From Desulfurococcales archaeon ex4484_204 (lineage in GTDB: Archaea > Thermoproteota > Thermoprotei_A > Sulfolobales > NBVN01), in the NCBI GenBank assembly GCA_002255065.1, contig NJEF01000062.1:1-6214 (forward strand): a stretch of DNA of 6,214 nucleotides, read 5' to 3'. Positions 6,202-6,214 of this stretch are shown in pieces; within the stretch, counting starts at the first letter, position 1, and each line of letters opens with the position of its first letter. The position numbers and the translations under genes are program-made. The notes beneath the pieces were generated by a model. The model had not been told where the DNA came from and did not search any database. It worked only from the letters and a program-made list of their open reading frames with translations.

Positions 6202-6214
6202 CTCTAAGGTAGGT

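Overview
The window looks archaeal, most likely from a thermophilic member of the Thermoproteota (Crenarchaeota). Arginine is coded mainly by AGG, with frequent CTA, TTA and ATA codons. GTG and TTG are the apparent start codons, the likely ribosome sites are GGTG or GGAG, and AT-rich BRE/TATA-like boxes lie 20-50 bases ahead of genes. The large protein is built like an archaeal cell-surface protein: signal peptide, many N-glycosylation sequons, Thr-rich stalk and a C-terminal anchor. No lineage marker gene is present, so the placement is an inference.

Layout. (1) Bases 1-103 on the minus strand hold the first 34 codons of a membrane or exported protein that runs off the left edge; it starts with a strong GGTG ribosome site and a hydrophobic helix. 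(2) Bases 104-236 are the divergent control region between that gene and the next. (3) Bases 237-1637 on the plus strand encode a 12-helix MATE efflux transporter. (4) Bases 1634-2344 on the minus strand encode a HAD-superfamily hydrolase; its stop codon overlaps the MATE stop in a tail-to-tail arrangement. (5) Bases 2345-2570 are a second divergent control region, with an inverted repeat next to the HAD start and a good BRE/TATA box for the next gene. (6) Bases 2571-5957 on the plus strand encode a 1128-residue surface-anchored zinc metallopeptidase with an HEWGH motif and a likely FecR-like module. (7) Bases 5958-6214 contain no intact gene: a T-run just after the stop, a possible decayed minus-strand reading frame, and a TATA-like box at the right edge that may serve a gene beyond the window.

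The genes do not form one operon. Strands alternate (-, +, -, +) and each gene appears to have its own promoter, so no shared pathway can be claimed. Three of the four (exported protein, efflux pump, surface protease) act at the cell envelope, which may be coincidence. The most unusual item is the large surface metallopeptidase, whose domain order I do not recognise as a named family.
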